DNA of 64,000 nucleotides from Rhodocyclales bacterium (GCA_028292505.1 JAQGMF010000003.1:62001-126000); one strand, 5' to 3'. Positions 26,092 to 36,729 are shown, counted from the stretch's first letter. Translations and numbers: made by a program. Notes: generated by a model not told the origin, from the letters alone.

Positions 26092-27360
26092 CTAGTGGTC
26101 GAGCACTTCGCGTATCAATTTCATCAGTCGTGCGGTAGCGCCACCGTGCAGTTTGTAAAACGCCAGCCCGGCGTGGCTCATCGCATTGCGTCGCTGTGTA
26201 TCTTTGAGTAAGGCAAGGGCCGCCTGCATGCCCGTTTCCACATCGGCGCAGCGCGAGGCCGCGCCCGCTTCGATGGCTTTCTCGGCCGCATCGGCGAAGT
26301 TGAAACTATGCGGCCCGATCATCACCGGCACGCCGGCCGCGCAGGATTCGATGAGGTTCTGACTGCCGAAGGGCAACCAGCTGCCGCCGATCAGCGATAC
26401 ATCCGCCATGGCGTAATACGCGCCCATCTCGCCCATGCTGTCGCCGAGCCAGACGCGTGTCGCAGCATCGACGCTCGCCTGATCGCTGCGGCGTTGCAGC
26501 GGCAATCCGGCGCGTTGAATCAGTTCTGCCACGGCGTCGAAACGCTGGGGATGACGTGGCACGAGCACCAGCAACACGTTGCTCGGCGCCTGTGCACGAA
26601 ATGCGTCCAGCAGCAAGGCTTCTTCGCCTTCACGGGTACTGGCGGCGAGCACGACAAGGCGATTTTCAGTCAGGGATTTGAATGTCATGCCGCGTTCGTG
26701 CAGTGCAGCCGAAACGCCAACGTCATATTTTATATTGCCGGTGACGCATACCGTGCGCGCGCCCGCTTCGCCGGCCAGTGCACGCAGGCGCGTGGCATCA
26801 TCTTCGCTCTGCGCAGCAATCACATTGAAGCCGGCAAAGGCGCGCCGCGCGAGTCCGCCGAGCCGCGCATAACCAGCGGCCGAACGTGCCGACAGGCGCG
26901 CGTTCACGAGCATCATCGGTATGCCCATGGAATGGGCTGCGTGCATCAGATTGGGCCACACCTCCGTCTCCATGACGATGCCGCAGACGGGCTGCACCGT
27001 TTTCAAAAAGCGCCGCATCAGCCATGGCACGTCATAAGGCAACCAGGCCTGCTGGACACGCGGCTCCTCGCCGAACAGTTCATGTCCCGTTGCGCGCCCC
27101 GTGGGCGTCATGTGTGTGAGCAAGATGTGATGCCGTGGATAGGCGTCGAGTAGTGCCTTGAGTAGCGGCTGGGCGCCACGCGTCTCGCCCACCGATACCG
27201 CGTGCAGCCAGATGCAGGGTGCGGACGGTGTCGGCAGGCGCGCGAAGCGTTCGCGTAGATGATGCAGGTACTCCGGCTGGCGCCGCGCGCGCCACGCCAG
27301 ACGTACCAGCACGAGCGGCATGCCCAGCGACCACAGCAGCGTATAGAGCGCGCGTTTCAT
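26092..27360 (-). CDS. waaA: 3-deoxy-D-manno-octulosonic acid (Kdo) transferase
   Basis: A GT30 glycosyltransferase that adds Kdo from CMP-Kdo to lipid IVA at the inner membrane, starting the lipopolysaccharide core. The 422-residue length is standard. It has an N-terminal hydrophobic anchor (LYTLLWSLGMPLVLVRLAW), WLHAVSVGETRGAQPLL, PYDVPWLMRRFL, METEVWPNLMHA, VTGNIKYDV and FGSQNLIESCAAGVPVMIGPH. The start at 27360 overlaps the end of waaC by 4 bp (ATGA) and begins the conserved anchor. Confidence 0.96.
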   Translation of the reverse strand: MKRALYTLLWSLGMPLVLVRLAWRARRQPEYLHHLRERFARLPTPSAPCIWLHAVSVGETRGAQPLLKALLDAYPRHHILLTHMTPTGRATGHELFGEEPRVQQAWLPYDVPWLMRRFLKTVQPVCGIVMETEVWPNLMHAAHSMGIPMMLVNARLSARSAAGYARLGGLARRAFAGFNVIAAQSEDDATRLRALAGEAGARTVCVTGNIKYDVGVSAALHERGMTFKSLTENRLVVLAASTREGEEALLLDAFRAQAPSNVLLVLVPRHPQRFDAVAELIQRAGLPLQRRSDQASVDAATRVWLGDSMGEMGAYYAMADVSLIGGSWLPFGSQNLIESCAAGVPVMIGPHSFNFADAAEKAIEAGAASRCADVETGMQAALALLKDTQRRNAMSHAGLAFYKLHGGATARLMKLIREVLDH

Positions 27361-28337
27361 GCGGGTTCGCTCGCGGGCCTTGCCGCAAGATACGGAGCCA
27401 GTGCCCCCAATACCGTCTCGGGCACGGGAATTTGCGCGATGCCGCCAAGGTTGATGGCGCTCGGCCCGGCATGCACACCGGTCAGTGTCGGGTCGGTCGA
27501 CACCGCCAGCGCCACCACGGGTCGATCGAGCGCGGCGGCAAGATGCGTCAATCCCGTATCCACGCCCACGATGCATTGCGCAGCCTGCATGACAACGGCA
27601 AGTTCGGTGAGACGTGCGGGCGGCGCTACGATGGCATCCGGTATCGCTGCGGCGATCCGCTCGGCACGCGTTCGTTCGGCAGCGTTGCCCGCTGGCAGGA
27701 TGCAGCGCAGACCACGTTCGTGCAAGGCCATGCCGAGGTCAATCCAATGTGTTTCCGGCCAGAGTTTGTCGTCGCGGCTGGTGGCGGTGAGCAACACGGC
27801 AAACGGGCCGGCGGGCGCCCACTGCGGCGTGGTGTCTGCCGCGTGAATGCCGTAGCGTAGCGGCAGGTCCTGCGTGTATTCGCAAGCTGCCGCAGCCAGC
27901 CAGCGATTGCGCTCCACGGCGTGGGCATTGCGCGGCACGACATAGCGGCAATCGTAGGCCAGCGCCGCGAGCGGTTCGCGGATCACTTCACGCGCATAGC
28001 CGCAGCGCAGACCCTGTGCGACGCGGCTGATCAGCGCACTCTTGACCAGGCCTTGCGTGTCGATGACAAAGTCATAATAGGTCTCGCGCAATGCTGAGGC
28101 TGCCGTTCGCATTTCCCGCCAGGTCGCAGCTTGACCTAGCTGCTTGCGCCAGCGCCGGATGGCAACGGGGATGACGCGGCGTACGCCAGGATGCAGGCGT
28201 GGAATTTCTGCGAAACTTTCTTCCACCGCCCAATCGATCGCCAGGCGTGGCCACACCCGCAGCAGGTCGCTGACCACAGGCAGATTGTGAATGACATCGC
28301 CCATGGACGAGGTTTTGACCAACAGGACTGATCGCAT
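27357..28337 (-). CDS. waaC: Lipopolysaccharide heptosyltransferase I
   Basis: A GT9 enzyme that adds the first heptose to Kdo2-lipid A. The 326-residue protein has the GT9 pattern: MRSVLLVKTSSMGDVIHNLPVVSDL at the N-terminus, the IDTQGLVKSALISR region, LLTATSRDDKLWPETHW near the domain junction, and VGVDTGLTHLAAALDRPVVAL in the C-terminal domain. The start at 28337 matches the conserved MRSVLLVK opening; a frame extending to 28631 overlaps the next plus-strand gene and is not used. It is operonic with waaA. Confidence 0.95.
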   Translation of the reverse strand: MRSVLLVKTSSMGDVIHNLPVVSDLLRVWPRLAIDWAVEESFAEIPRLHPGVRRVIPVAIRRWRKQLGQAATWREMRTAASALRETYYDFVIDTQGLVKSALISRVAQGLRCGYAREVIREPLAALAYDCRYVVPRNAHAVERNRWLAAAACEYTQDLPLRYGIHAADTTPQWAPAGPFAVLLTATSRDDKLWPETHWIDLGMALHERGLRCILPAGNAAERTRAERIAAAIPDAIVAPPARLTELAVVMQAAQCIVGVDTGLTHLAAALDRPVVALAVSTDPTLTGVHAGPSAINLGGIAQIPVPETVLGALAPYLAARPASEPA

Positions 28338-28416
28338 GCGGGCTGGGTTGCTTGGGCTGGCGTAGAATGGCGGACCGCGAATTATATCGCCCCATTCAGT
28401 CTGATTTCGCCCGAAG

Positions 28417-29184
28417 ATGGCCGCCGACCGCCAAGCTCTTTCCGCCGTACTGATCACGCTCGATTGCGTCCGCAGCCTACGTCCGACGCTGGAGTCGCTC
28501 GCATTCTGCGACGAAATCATCGTGGTCGATTCGGGCAGCACCGACGGGACCAGCGAACTCGCGACGAGCCTGGGGGCGCGTGTCATTACTGAGTCGTGGC
28601 GCGGGTTCGGCCCACAGAAGCAATTCGCCATCGATCAGGCGGGCAACGACTGGGTGCTATGCGTGGACTCCGACGAGATCGTTTCGGAGACCCTGCGCCT
28701 GAGTATCGAAGCCGCGCTGATCGCACCGGCCTACAAAGCTTACGAGTTCCCGCGCTGCAACCGTTTCCTCGGACGCTACCTGCGGCACGGCGAGGGCTAT
28801 CCGGACTTGTCCCTGCGGCTGTTCCATCGCAAGCATGCACGCTGGTCCGACGATGTCGTGCACGAAAAAGTCATCACGCTCGATGTCGTGGGCCAGCTTA
28901 AGGGCGACCTGCTGCATCACTCCGAAGAAAACATAGAGTCCTATCTCGCCAAGCAGAACCGCTATACGACACTTGCGGCGGATGCCATGCTGGCCGAGGG
29001 CGTGGAAGTTTCATTCAGCAAACTGTTCCTGAGCCCAGGATTCCGCTTCATCAAGTTCTATGTGCTACGCGGCGGTTGGATGGATGGGCTGCCGGGCCTG
29101 ATCCATATTCTTATCGGCTGCTTCAACAGTTTTGCAAAGTATGCCAAGCACTTCGAATTGGTGCGACGAGGCCAAGAATCATGA
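28417..29184 (+). CDS. Family 2 glycosyltransferase, LPS-core WaaE-like
   Basis: A 255-residue GT2 enzyme. The N-terminal GT-A fold shows [33 protein letters not shown] and the metal-binding DSDE ([11 protein letters not shown]). [17 protein letters not shown] and VHEKV follow, as in the WaaE/KdtX lipopolysaccharide beta-1,4-glucosyltransferases. A hydrophobic C-terminal segment ([21 protein letters not shown]) probably associates with the membrane. It is divergent from waaC with 79 bp between, and may finish the core or belong to the following polysaccharide operon. It ends 56 bp before gmd. Confidence 0.88.
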   Translation: MAADRQALSAVLITLDCVRSLRPTLESLAFCDEIIVVDSGSTDGTSELATSLGARVITESWRGFGPQKQFAIDQAGNDWVLCVDSDEIVSETLRLSIEAALIAPAYKAYEFPRCNRFLGRYLRHGEGYPDLSLRLFHRKHARWSDDVVHEKVITLDVVGQLKGDLLHHSEENIESYLAKQNRYTTLAADAMLAEGVEVSFSKLFLSPGFRFIKFYVLRGGWMDGLPGLIHILIGCFNSFAKYAKHFELVRRGQES

Positions 29185-29240
29185 CTGCGAGTACAATCGC
29201 TGCCTTGCCAGGTAGCTCACCTCATGTGCGGATAGCCAAC

Positions 29241-30359
29241 ATGATCCCGAAAGTCGCGCTCATCACCGGTGTCACCGGCCAGGACGGTGCTTATCTTGCC
29301 GAGTTCCTTCTCAAGAAGGGCTATGTTGTGCATGGCATCAAGCGGCGCAGTTCGCTGTTCAACACCGACCGCATTGATCATCTGTACCAGGATCCGCACG
29401 TCGACCAGCGCAACTTTGTCTTGCACTATGGTGACCTGACCGACTCCACCAACCTCACGCGCATAATTCAGAAGGTCCAGCCCGACGAGATCTACAACCT
29501 CGCGGCGCAGTCGCATGTCGCCGTTTCCTTCGAAGAGCCCGAATACACGGCCAATGCTGATGGCATAGGGGCGTTGCGCATCCTAGAAGCCATGCGCATT
29601 CTCGGCCTTGAAAAGAAGGCGCGTTTTTATCAGGCCTCTACTTCTGAGCTTTATGGGCTCGTTCAGGAAACGCCGCAAAAGGAAACCACGCCCTTCTATC
29701 CGCGCAGTCCCTACGCTGTAGCCAAGCTTTATGCCTACTGGATTACCGTGAACTATCGCGAGGCTTACGGTATGTACGCCTGCAATGGCATCCTCTTCAA
29801 TCATGAAAGCCCGGTGCGCGGCGAAACCTTCGTTACGCGCAAGATCACCCGCGCGATCGCCCGCATTGCGCTCGGTCTGCAAGACTGCTTGTACTTGGGC
29901 AACATGAGTGCCCTGCGCGACTGGGGCCACGCCCGGGACTATGTCGAAATGCAATGGCTCATGCTGCAACAAGACAAGGCGGATGACTTTGTCATTGCTA
30001 CCGGCGTGCAATACAGCGTGCGCCAGTTCGTTCAGTTCGCTGCGGAGGAGCTTGGCATCACCATCCGTTTTGAAGGAGAAGGCGAACGCGAGGTTGGCGT
30101 CGTTGCCAGTCTCACCGGTGACAAAGCGCGCTGCAAAGTGGGCGACGTTATCGTCAAGGTCGATCCGCGCTATTTCCGCCCGACAGAAGTTGAAACACTA
30201 CTGGGCGACCCCAGCAAGGCACGGGAAAAGCTGGGTTGGACACCTGCGACGAGCTTGCAGGAGCTCGTAAAGGAAATGATCGTGTGCGACTACACTTCAG
30301 CTCAGCGTGACGAGTTGGTCAAGACGGCTGGTTTCCAAGCCTACGATTATCACGAATAA
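29241..30359 (+). CDS. gmd: GDP-mannose 4,6-dehydratase
   Basis: This enzyme converts GDP-D-mannose to GDP-4-keto-6-deoxymannose, the precursor of GDP-L-fucose. The 372-residue protein is an extended SDR with the [19 protein letters not shown] nucleotide-binding loop, the HGIKRRSS motif specific to Gmd, the Ser-Thr-Tyr-Lys catalytic set (STSELYG and PYAVAKLYA), and [17 protein letters not shown]. The start at 29241 gives the normal Gmd N-terminus; an ATG at 29181 overlapping the preceding gene (ATGA) would add 20 residues. The next gene, fcl, completes the pathway. Confidence 0.96.
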   Translation: MIPKVALITGVTGQDGAYLAEFLLKKGYVVHGIKRRSSLFNTDRIDHLYQDPHVDQRNFVLHYGDLTDSTNLTRIIQKVQPDEIYNLAAQSHVAVSFEEPEYTANADGIGALRILEAMRILGLEKKARFYQASTSELYGLVQETPQKETTPFYPRSPYAVAKLYAYWITVNYREAYGMYACNGILFNHESPVRGETFVTRKITRAIARIALGLQDCLYLGNMSALRDWGHARDYVEMQWLMLQQDKADDFVIATGVQYSVRQFVQFAAEELGITIRFEGEGEREVGVVASLTGDKARCKVGDVIVKVDPRYFRPTEVETLLGDPSKAREKLGWTPATSLQELVKEMIVCDYTSAQRDELVKTAGFQAYDYHE

Positions 30360-30377
30360 GTTGCACCGCCCCAAGTC

Positions 30378-31364
30378 ATGAACAAGCAATCCCCTATCTA
30401 CGTGGCCGGACATCGGGGACTGGTGGGGTCCGCTCTCGTCCGTAACCTCGAAGCGGCGGGCTATACCGATATCCTCGAACGTACACATGCGGAGCTAGAC
30501 CTGACAGACGCTGCGGCAACCCACGCATTTTTTGAAGAACACAAACCACAATACGTCTTTCTTGCCGCTGCGAAAGTCGGGGGTATCGTCGCCAACAATA
30601 CCTATCCGGCAGAGTTCATTCGGGACAATCTGGTTATCCAGACGAACGTCATCCACAGTGCCTGGCAGCATTCAGTCAAGCGGCTACTGTTCTTGGGTTC
30701 CAGCTGCATCTATCCCAAGTTTGCACCGCAGCCCATGAAAGAAGAGCATCTCCTTACCGGTCCGCTGGAACCGACAAACCGTCCTTACGCACTGGCCAAG
30801 ATTGCCGGTATAGAAATGTGCTGGAGCTATAACCGTCAGTACGGCACGCAGTATCTCGCCGTCATGCCGACCAACCTTTACGGCCCGGGCGACAACTACC
30901 ATCCCGAAAACAGCCATGTCATCCCGGCCTTGCTGCGCAAATTCCATGAAGCAAAACAGAGCGGAACTCCCAGCGTCACGGTGTGGGGCAGTGGCACACC
31001 GCGTCGCGAATTTCTCTATAGCGACGACATGGCAGAGGCATGCATTCATTTAATGAATTTGCAGGCTGCGGAATATGAAACGCTGCTGGGCAGCGACGAA
31101 TCAAGAAGCGGGCGTTTTGAGCCTCCGCTGATCAACATCGGCGTTGGCGAAGACGTGACTATTCGCGAATTGGCACGAATCGTTTGCGATGTCGTGGGTT
31201 ACGGGGGCGGTATTGCGTTCGACACGAGCAAGCCCGATGGAACGCCACGCAAACTGCTGAATGTCGACAGACTCCATTCGACCGGATGGTCAGCGGCAAC
31301 GTCGTTGCACGACGGGATTGCTCTGGCTTATGCGGACATGGTGCGTAAGGCTGGCATCACGTGA
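30378..31364 (+). CDS. fcl: GDP-L-fucose synthase
   Basis: Fcl (WcaG) is the 3,5-epimerase/4-reductase that turns GDP-4-keto-6-deoxymannose into GDP-L-fucose. The 328-residue protein has [18 protein letters not shown] at the N-terminus, [19 protein letters not shown], the catalytic [25 protein letters not shown] with the YxxxK pair, and [21 protein letters not shown]. It lies 18 bp after gmd and overlaps the fucosyltransferase gene by 4 bp, so the three form a fucose unit. Confidence 0.96.
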   Translation: MNKQSPIYVAGHRGLVGSALVRNLEAAGYTDILERTHAELDLTDAAATHAFFEEHKPQYVFLAAAKVGGIVANNTYPAEFIRDNLVIQTNVIHSAWQHSVKRLLFLGSSCIYPKFAPQPMKEEHLLTGPLEPTNRPYALAKIAGIEMCWSYNRQYGTQYLAVMPTNLYGPGDNYHPENSHVIPALLRKFHEAKQSGTPSVTVWGSGTPRREFLYSDDMAEACIHLMNLQAAEYETLLGSDESRSGRFEPPLINIGVGEDVTIRELARIVCDVVGYGGGIAFDTSKPDGTPRKLLNVDRLHSTGWSAATSLHDGIALAYADMVRKAGIT

Positions 31365-32242
31365 GTCAGGTAATCGTGGCCCTCAAGGGTGGCCTCGGCA
31401 ATCAGTTGTTCGAGTACGCGGCTGGCTTAGCCCTGGCCTCGCGCCGCGGTGCTGAACTCGTCCTTGATGTATCCAGTTTTTCCGACCCCCGTGCGAGACA
31501 TTTTGCGTTGGGGCCGTTCGAGTTACCAGAACGAATCCAGCAGCGAGCTTTTCGTTTCTGGTCGCGTGGTGGATTCTGCGACGCTGTATTACGTCGACTA
31601 AGTCGCAGGTTTGGCTGGACTCGTGGTGGCGTGCCAGTGCATTACGAAAACTCTTCGCGCGGCTTTGACGACTCGGTACTTACCCTCGAAGCACCGATAT
31701 TGCTGGATGGGTATTTTCAGTCCGAGCAGTATTTCTGTGACTATGCTGCCTTGCTGCGGGAGCGTCTTTCGGTGCCGCGACATTTGCACGAGGCTTCTCG
31801 ACAACTGATGCACCTGATACGCGCTTGCGACGCAATATGCATCCATGTTCGTCGTGGCGACTATATTAGTAATCCGGTGGCCAATCAGTTCCACGGTTTG
31901 TGCGGGATGGACTATTATCGGCGCGGCGTCGAATTGGTGGCTGAGAAACTCGGCGCGCCACACTGCTTCGTATTTTCCGATGACCCGCAGTGGGTCCGCG
32001 AGAACATGAGTTTGCCGTTTCCCACGACTGTAGTGGACATCAACGGTGAAGATCAGGCCCACCAGGATCTCTGGTTGATGGCGGCATGTCGTAGGTTCGT
32101 GATTGCCAATAGTTCCTTGAGCTGGTGGGGCGCTTGGCTCAGTTCGCACATCGACAAGCAGGTCGTGGCGCCGAAGCAGTGGTTCAAGGGTTCGACACAG
32201 GATACGAGCGAGCTCGTTCCGGCGGATTGGATTCGTGTCTAG
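31361..32242 (+). CDS. GT11-family alpha-1,2-fucosyltransferase
   Basis: A 293-residue glycosyltransferase that probably transfers L-fucose from GDP-fucose in an alpha-1,2 linkage. The GT11 signature is clear: [17 protein letters not shown] at the start, the GDP-binding [12 protein letters not shown] (HxRRxD motif), [14 protein letters not shown] and [12 protein letters not shown]. The GTG start overlaps the fcl stop by 4 bp. The fucose acceptor is unknown. Linkage type is inferred from the family. Confidence 0.93.
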   Translation: MSQVIVALKGGLGNQLFEYAAGLALASRRGAELVLDVSSFSDPRARHFALGPFELPERIQQRAFRFWSRGGFCDAVLRRLSRRFGWTRGGVPVHYENSSRGFDDSVLTLEAPILLDGYFQSEQYFCDYAALLRERLSVPRHLHEASRQLMHLIRACDAICIHVRRGDYISNPVANQFHGLCGMDYYRRGVELVAEKLGAPHCFVFSDDPQWVRENMSLPFPTTVVDINGEDQAHQDLWLMAACRRFVIANSSLSWWGAWLSSHIDKQVVAPKQWFKGSTQDTSELVPADWIRV

Positions 32243-32266
32243 GTGATGATCTTATAAGGGTATGAG

Positions 32267-33034
32267 ATGAAGGCCGTCATTCTTGCAGGCGGTTTTGGAA
32301 CTCGGATCAGCGAGGAGTCGCATCTGAAACCGAAACCAATGATCGAGATCGGTAGCAAACCGATTCTCTGGCATGTCATGAAGATATATTCTCACTATGG
32401 CATCAATGACTTTGTCATTTGCTTGGGTTACAAGGGTTACGTCATCAAGGAGTACTTCGCCAATTATTTTCTTCACATGTCGGACGTAAGTTTCGACATG
32501 GCGAACAACCGCATGGAAGTGCACCAGAATTTTGCTGAACCCTGGCGCGTGACCTTGATCGATACCGGCCCCGACACGTTGACGGGCGGGCGTCTGAAAC
32601 GTGTGCGTAGTTACCTGGACGATGAACCATTCTGTTTCACTTACGGCGATGGCGTTGCGGACGTGGATATCGCAGCACAGGTAGCGTTTCACAAACAGCA
32701 TGGCAAGCGCGCGACCGTTACCGCAATTCAGCCGCCGGGGCGCTATGGCGCGTTGAATCTTGACGGAAGCTCGGTCAGAAGTTTCCAGGAAAAACCGGCA
32801 GGTGATGGAGCCTGGATCAATGGTGGTTTTTTTGTGCTTGATCCAGCAGTCATCGACTATATCGAAGGCGATGCGACCAGTTGGGAGGCCACTCCGCTAT
32901 CGCGTCTCGCCGAGGAAGGTCAATTGGAGGCTTACTATCATCACGGTTTCTGGCAGGCGATGGACACACTTCGCGACAAGAATCAACTCGAAGAATTGTG
33001 GCGGACAGACCCGCCCTGGAAGGTATGGGCGTGA
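32267..33034 (+). CDS. rfbF: Glucose-1-phosphate cytidylyltransferase
   Basis: This enzyme forms CDP-glucose from CTP and glucose-1-phosphate. The 255-residue protein shows [29 protein letters not shown], the nucleotide-binding loop of the RfbF group, then [22 protein letters not shown], the [14 protein letters not shown] region and [10 protein letters not shown]. All are specific to RfbF rather than RmlA. It starts a new segment of the locus (24 bp after the fucosyltransferase gene) and overlaps rfbG. CDP-glucose feeds 6-deoxy and dideoxy sugars. Confidence 0.96.
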   Translation: MKAVILAGGFGTRISEESHLKPKPMIEIGSKPILWHVMKIYSHYGINDFVICLGYKGYVIKEYFANYFLHMSDVSFDMANNRMEVHQNFAEPWRVTLIDTGPDTLTGGRLKRVRSYLDDEPFCFTYGDGVADVDIAAQVAFHKQHGKRATVTAIQPPGRYGALNLDGSSVRSFQEKPAGDGAWINGGFFVLDPAVIDYIEGDATSWEATPLSRLAEEGQLEAYYHHGFWQAMDTLRDKNQLEELWRTDPPWKVWA

Positions 33035-34110
33035 CGGATTTTTCGGGCGCATATCGCGGCCGTCGGGTGCTCGTCACGGGCCATACCGGCTTCAAGGGAA
33101 GCTGGTTGGCATTGTGGCTTACCGAGTTGGGGGCTACGGTAGCAGGTTTGTCTTTGCCGCCGGAGCCGGGCCCAAATCACTGGGACTTGCTTGCGCTGGA
33201 TATCGCGGACAATCGTTACGATGTTCGGGATTTTTCGGCGGTATTACGTTGCGTGCAGGACTTTCAGCCTGAAATCGTTTTTCATCTGGCTGCACAGCCC
33301 CTCGTGCGACGCTCGTATCGCGATCCGCTGGAAACGTGGTCATCCAACGTGATGGGTACTGCCAACGTCCTCGAAGCATGCCGTAAGACCGATTCAATAC
33401 AGGCTGTGGTAGTGATCACGACTGACAAGGTCTATCGCAACAACGAGTGGCCTTGGGGTTATCGGGAAGAGGATCGTCTTGGCGGTCATGATCCCTATGC
33501 TGCTTCGAAAGCGGCAGCAGAGATTGTCGTGGATAGTTATCGCAAGGCCTTTTTTGCCGAGCGAGCGGCTCCGATTTTGCTTGCATCGGCAAGGGCTGGC
33601 AATGTCATTGCGGGTGGGGACTGGTCGGAAGATCGCTTGATTCCAGATCTGGTACGAGCATTGCACGCAGCGCAGTCTTTGGAAATTCGGTCCCCCGCTT
33701 CTACGCGACCGTGGCAACACGTTCTTGATTGCCTGAGTGGTTACCTGCAATTGGGACAACGGCTCTTGCAGGGCGAAGAGTGCTTTGCGGAGGCCTGGAA
33801 TTTTGGTCCTGCTGAGAGTGATAACCGCAGCGTTGCCGACATTCTTTCCTTGATGCAGAAAAGCTGGCCGGAGTTGGTTTGGCGACACGGCACAAGCGCG
33901 GCCGTGCATGAAGCCCGATTGTTGTATCTGGACAGTGCCAAGGCGCGCAGTGCTCTTGCATGGCATCCCGTATGGCCGCTTGAGACGGCTCTACATCACA
34001 CGGCAGACTGGTATCGCACACACGGTCGGGATGGCAGCGTGATCAGCCGCCAGCAACTTGCTGCGTACATTGTTGATGCGAAAGCCGCAGCAGTGAGTTG
34101 GGTAAACTAA
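33031..34110 (+). CDS. rfbG: CDP-glucose 4,6-dehydratase
   Basis: This extended SDR converts CDP-glucose to CDP-4-keto-6-deoxyglucose. The 359-residue protein has [46 protein letters not shown] and [23 protein letters not shown], all diagnostic of RfbG, with [11 protein letters not shown] carrying the YxxxK pair. The start is most likely the GTG at 33031 (GTGA overlap with rfbF; GGAAGG seven bases upstream). The ATG at 33025 lies almost on top of that ribosome binding site. No rfbH (3-dehydratase) follows, so the product need not become a 3,6-dideoxyhexose. Confidence 0.95.
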   Translation: MTDFSGAYRGRRVLVTGHTGFKGSWLALWLTELGATVAGLSLPPEPGPNHWDLLALDIADNRYDVRDFSAVLRCVQDFQPEIVFHLAAQPLVRRSYRDPLETWSSNVMGTANVLEACRKTDSIQAVVVITTDKVYRNNEWPWGYREEDRLGGHDPYAASKAAAEIVVDSYRKAFFAERAAPILLASARAGNVIAGGDWSEDRLIPDLVRALHAAQSLEIRSPASTRPWQHVLDCLSGYLQLGQRLLQGEECFAEAWNFGPAESDNRSVADILSLMQKSWPELVWRHGTSAAVHEARLLYLDSAKARSALAWHPVWPLETALHHTADWYRTHGRDGSVISRQQLAAYIVDAKAAAVSWVN

Positions 34111-34661
34111 TGGAGATCGTGGCTACTCGCCTTGCCGGTGTGTTTGTCATAGGCACAACGCTGCGCGCCGATCATCGCGGGTCTTTCGGCCGTTTTTTTT
34201 GCGAACAGGAATTGGCTCCTGTCTTGCAAGGAAGATGTATCGTTCAGATCAATTTTTCGCGAACAAGCATGCCAGGAGCAATCCGCGGTATCCATTTCCA
34301 GCGCCCGCCACATGCGGAGATGAAACTGGTTCGCTGCATTCGCGGGCGGGTGCGCGATGTGGCCGTAGACCTGCGTGCGGAGTCGTCTACTTTTCTGCAG
34401 TGGCATGCAGAAGAGCTGAGTGCGGAAAGCGCGCGCATGCTGGTAATTCCAGAAGGCTGTGCGCATGGCTTTCAGGCTTTGGAGCCGGATAGCGAATTAC
34501 TCTATCTGCATACCGCCGCCTATGCCCCCGATGCTGAAGGGGGGGTCATGTTCGACGATCCGGCGCTGAATCTGGATTGGCCCCTGCCGGTAGCGGACAT
34601 ATCGCAACGCGACCTTTCCCACCCACTGATTACTCATGGTTTTTCAGGAATTGTTTTATGA
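34110..34661 (+). CDS. dTDP-4-dehydrorhamnose 3,5-epimerase-family protein
   Basis: A 183-residue cupin of the RfbC/RmlC family. LRADHRGSFGRFFCEQEL, INFSRTSMPGAIRGIHFQRPPHAEMKLVRC and IPEGCAHGFQAL show the conserved catalytic His (in RGIHFQ) and partner residues. It overlaps rfbG by 1 bp and the next methyltransferase gene by 4 bp, so it probably epimerises the CDP-4-keto-6-deoxyglucose made by RfbG. However, no other rfbC-like gene is seen near rfbB-rfbD-rfbA 14 kb downstream, so it could also serve dTDP-rhamnose synthesis. The two roles cannot be separated from sequence. Confidence 0.85.
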   Translation: MEIVATRLAGVFVIGTTLRADHRGSFGRFFCEQELAPVLQGRCIVQINFSRTSMPGAIRGIHFQRPPHAEMKLVRCIRGRVRDVAVDLRAESSTFLQWHAEELSAESARMLVIPEGCAHGFQALEPDSELLYLHTAAYAPDAEGGVMFDDPALNLDWPLPVADISQRDLSHPLITHGFSGIVL

Positions 34662-35884
34662 AATGCAGGCATTGCGGCACTGGGCTGGCAGAAGTTTTCC
34701 TGGATCTGGGTACGGCTCCGCCGTCGAACGCCTATCTGGCAGAACTCGAGTTGGCGGCGCCAGAGCAGTACTTTCCACTCAGGCTCCAAACCTGTACTCA
34801 ATGCTGGTTGGTGCAGACCGAGGACTATGCGCGGGCCGATGAGCTTTTCAGTCGCGATTACGCTTACTTTTCGTCCGTATCGACGAGTTGGCTTGAGCAT
34901 GCGGCAAAATATGTCAATGGCATTTCCGGACGCCTTGGATTGAATGCCGGAAGTTTTGTCATCGAACTGGCATCCAATGATGGTTATCTACTCAAGAACT
35001 TCGTTGCTGCAGGTGTGCCGTGTCTGGGTATCGAGCCGACAGACAGTACTGCTGATGCTGCTGAAGCGTTGGGCGTGCCGGTCTTGCGGGAATTTTTCGG
35101 GGAAGCGTTGGGTGAGAGTCTTGCGCGACAAGGCAAGCAAGCCGATCTCGTGATCGGTAACAACGTGTACGCGCATGTGCCAGATATCAATGATTTCACG
35201 GCAGGCATCAAGGCAGTCCTCAAACCAGGTGGCACTGTCACGCTGGAATTTCCACATCTCAGGCAACTTATCGAACATACACAATTCGACACCGTTTACC
35301 ACGAGCACTTTTCTTATCTGTCGCTGTATGCGGTAAGCAGGATTTTCGCCGCGAGCGGGTTGCGTGTCTTTGACGTCGATGAATTACCCACCCATGGTGG
35401 CAGTCTGCGAGTTTATGGCTGTCATGATGATGACATGCGCCGCACCGCAGATAGCGTAGGCAGGGTGCTCGGCGCGGAAGAAAGTGCGGGGTTGCGTAGC
35501 GCCCAGACTTATCGTGCTTTCCAGGCGAAGGCCGAAGCGGTCAAGGATGGCTTGCTGGCGTTTCTCATCGAGCAGAAGCGCGTTGGCAAGCGTGTTGCGG
35601 CTTATGGTGCCGCAGCCAAGGGCAACACCCTGCTGAACTTTGCCGGGGTGCGTCCCGATCTGCTGCCGTATGTGTGCGATGCGGCACCATCCAAACAGGG
35701 GAGGTACATGCCGGGTAGTCGCATTCCCATCTTGTCTCCGGATGTGCTACGTGAACGAAAACCGGATGTCATATTGATTCTGCCTTGGAACATCGCCGCC
35801 GAAGTGATGAGCAGCCATGCTTACATACGCGAATGGGGTGGTGAATTTGTTGTCGCAGTGCCACGCCTGGTGACGCTCAAATGA
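34658..35884 (+). CDS. NDP-sugar C-methyltransferase, TylCIII/NovU-type
   Basis: A 408-residue SAM-dependent methyltransferase with the three-part architecture of sugar C-methyltransferases. The N-terminal putative zinc-binding domain has MKCRHCGTG and CTQC pairs. The class I methyltransferase core has FVIELASNDGYLL at about 100-112 and the EFPHLRQLIEHTQFDTVYHEHFSYLS stretch with a YHEH motif. The C-terminal domain contains YGAAAKGNTLLN and KQGRYMPGSRIPI. It should add a methyl group to a carbon next to the keto group of the 4-keto sugar, most often C-3. ATGA overlaps on both sides couple it to the CDP-sugar genes. Confidence 0.9.
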   Translation: MKCRHCGTGLAEVFLDLGTAPPSNAYLAELELAAPEQYFPLRLQTCTQCWLVQTEDYARADELFSRDYAYFSSVSTSWLEHAAKYVNGISGRLGLNAGSFVIELASNDGYLLKNFVAAGVPCLGIEPTDSTADAAEALGVPVLREFFGEALGESLARQGKQADLVIGNNVYAHVPDINDFTAGIKAVLKPGGTVTLEFPHLRQLIEHTQFDTVYHEHFSYLSLYAVSRIFAASGLRVFDVDELPTHGGSLRVYGCHDDDMRRTADSVGRVLGAEESAGLRSAQTYRAFQAKAEAVKDGLLAFLIEQKRVGKRVAAYGAAAKGNTLLNFAGVRPDLLPYVCDAAPSKQGRYMPGSRIPILSPDVLRERKPDVILILPWNIAAEVMSSHAYIREWGGEFVVAVPRLVTLK

Positions 35885-36729
35885 AAGTGCTGGTTACGGG
35901 CGCGACGGGGTTTGTCGGACGTCATTTGACAGCTAGCTTGTTGGCGCACGGCCATCAGGTCACCACCGTCGCACGCGACGAAAGCAAGGCACGTAGCATG
36001 CCGTGGTTTTCTCGAGTCCAGTTTCTCGCGACGGATCTGCATGCGACGCTGCCGCATGCCCAGATCGAAGCGTTCAGTCAGCACGACGCACTGGTGCATC
36101 TCGCTTGGCCCGGATTGCCAAACTACAAATCACTGTTTCACATCGACCAAAATCTGCCTGCTGATTTTAGATTCATCAGGACACTGGTCGAAGCGGGCTT
36201 GCCACAGGTGTTGGTGACCGGTACCTGCTTCGAATACGGCATGCAGAGTGGTTGCCTCGACGAGGCCTTGCAGACACGGCCGGGGAATCCATATGCCTTG
36301 GCCAAGGACGGTTTGCGCAGGCATCTGCAAGCCCTGCAACAGGTCAAACCGTTTCGCCTGCAATGGGCGCGTCTGTTCTACATGTTTGGCAAGGGACAAA
36401 ACCCCAACAGTCTGCTTGCTCAACTGGATCGGGCAATTGAAGCTGGCGACGAGGAATTCCGGATGTCGGGCGGCGAGCAACTGCGTGATTTCCTGCCGGT
36501 AAGTGAAGTCGCGGAGCGGCTTGCCGAATTGGTATGCAATACGGATGTGGAAGGTATCTTCAATATCTGCAGCGGTGAGCCCATTTCTGTAAGGCGTTTG
36601 GTCGAACAGCATATTGCCGAGCGCGGCGCGAATATCCGGCCCATATTGGGTCATTATCCCTATCCCGATTACGAACCTATGGCGTTCTGGGGCGATTCAC
36701 ACAAATTCATGAGTCTGAGGAAGCAATGA
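35881..36729 (+). CDS. NAD(P)-dependent epimerase/dehydratase (probable sugar 4-ketoreductase)
   Basis: A 282-residue short-chain dehydrogenase of the extended type. MKVLVTGATGFVGRHLTASLLAHGH is the dinucleotide loop, LVTGTCFEYG carries the catalytic Thr region, and NPYALAKDGLRRHL contains the YxxxK pair. Its position directly after the dehydratase, epimerase and C-methyltransferase genes, with ATGA overlaps, suggests that it reduces the C-4 keto group in the last step of the CDP-activated branched sugar. The specific reaction is inferred from context. Confidence 0.85.
   Translation: MKVLVTGATGFVGRHLTASLLAHGHQVTTVARDESKARSMPWFSRVQFLATDLHATLPHAQIEAFSQHDALVHLAWPGLPNYKSLFHIDQNLPADFRFIRTLVEAGLPQVLVTGTCFEYGMQSGCLDEALQTRPGNPYALAKDGLRRHLQALQQVKPFRLQWARLFYMFGKGQNPNSLLAQLDRAIEAGDEEFRMSGGEQLRDFLPVSEVAERLAELVCNTDVEGIFNICSGEPISVRRLVEQHIAERGANIRPILGHYPYPDYEPMAFWGDSHKFMSLRKQ

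Noticed and set aside
28417-28420. RfaH ops / JUMPStart element before the polysaccharide locus
   Set aside because: No GGCGGTAG motif was found in the short region between waaC and the first glycosyltransferase gene.
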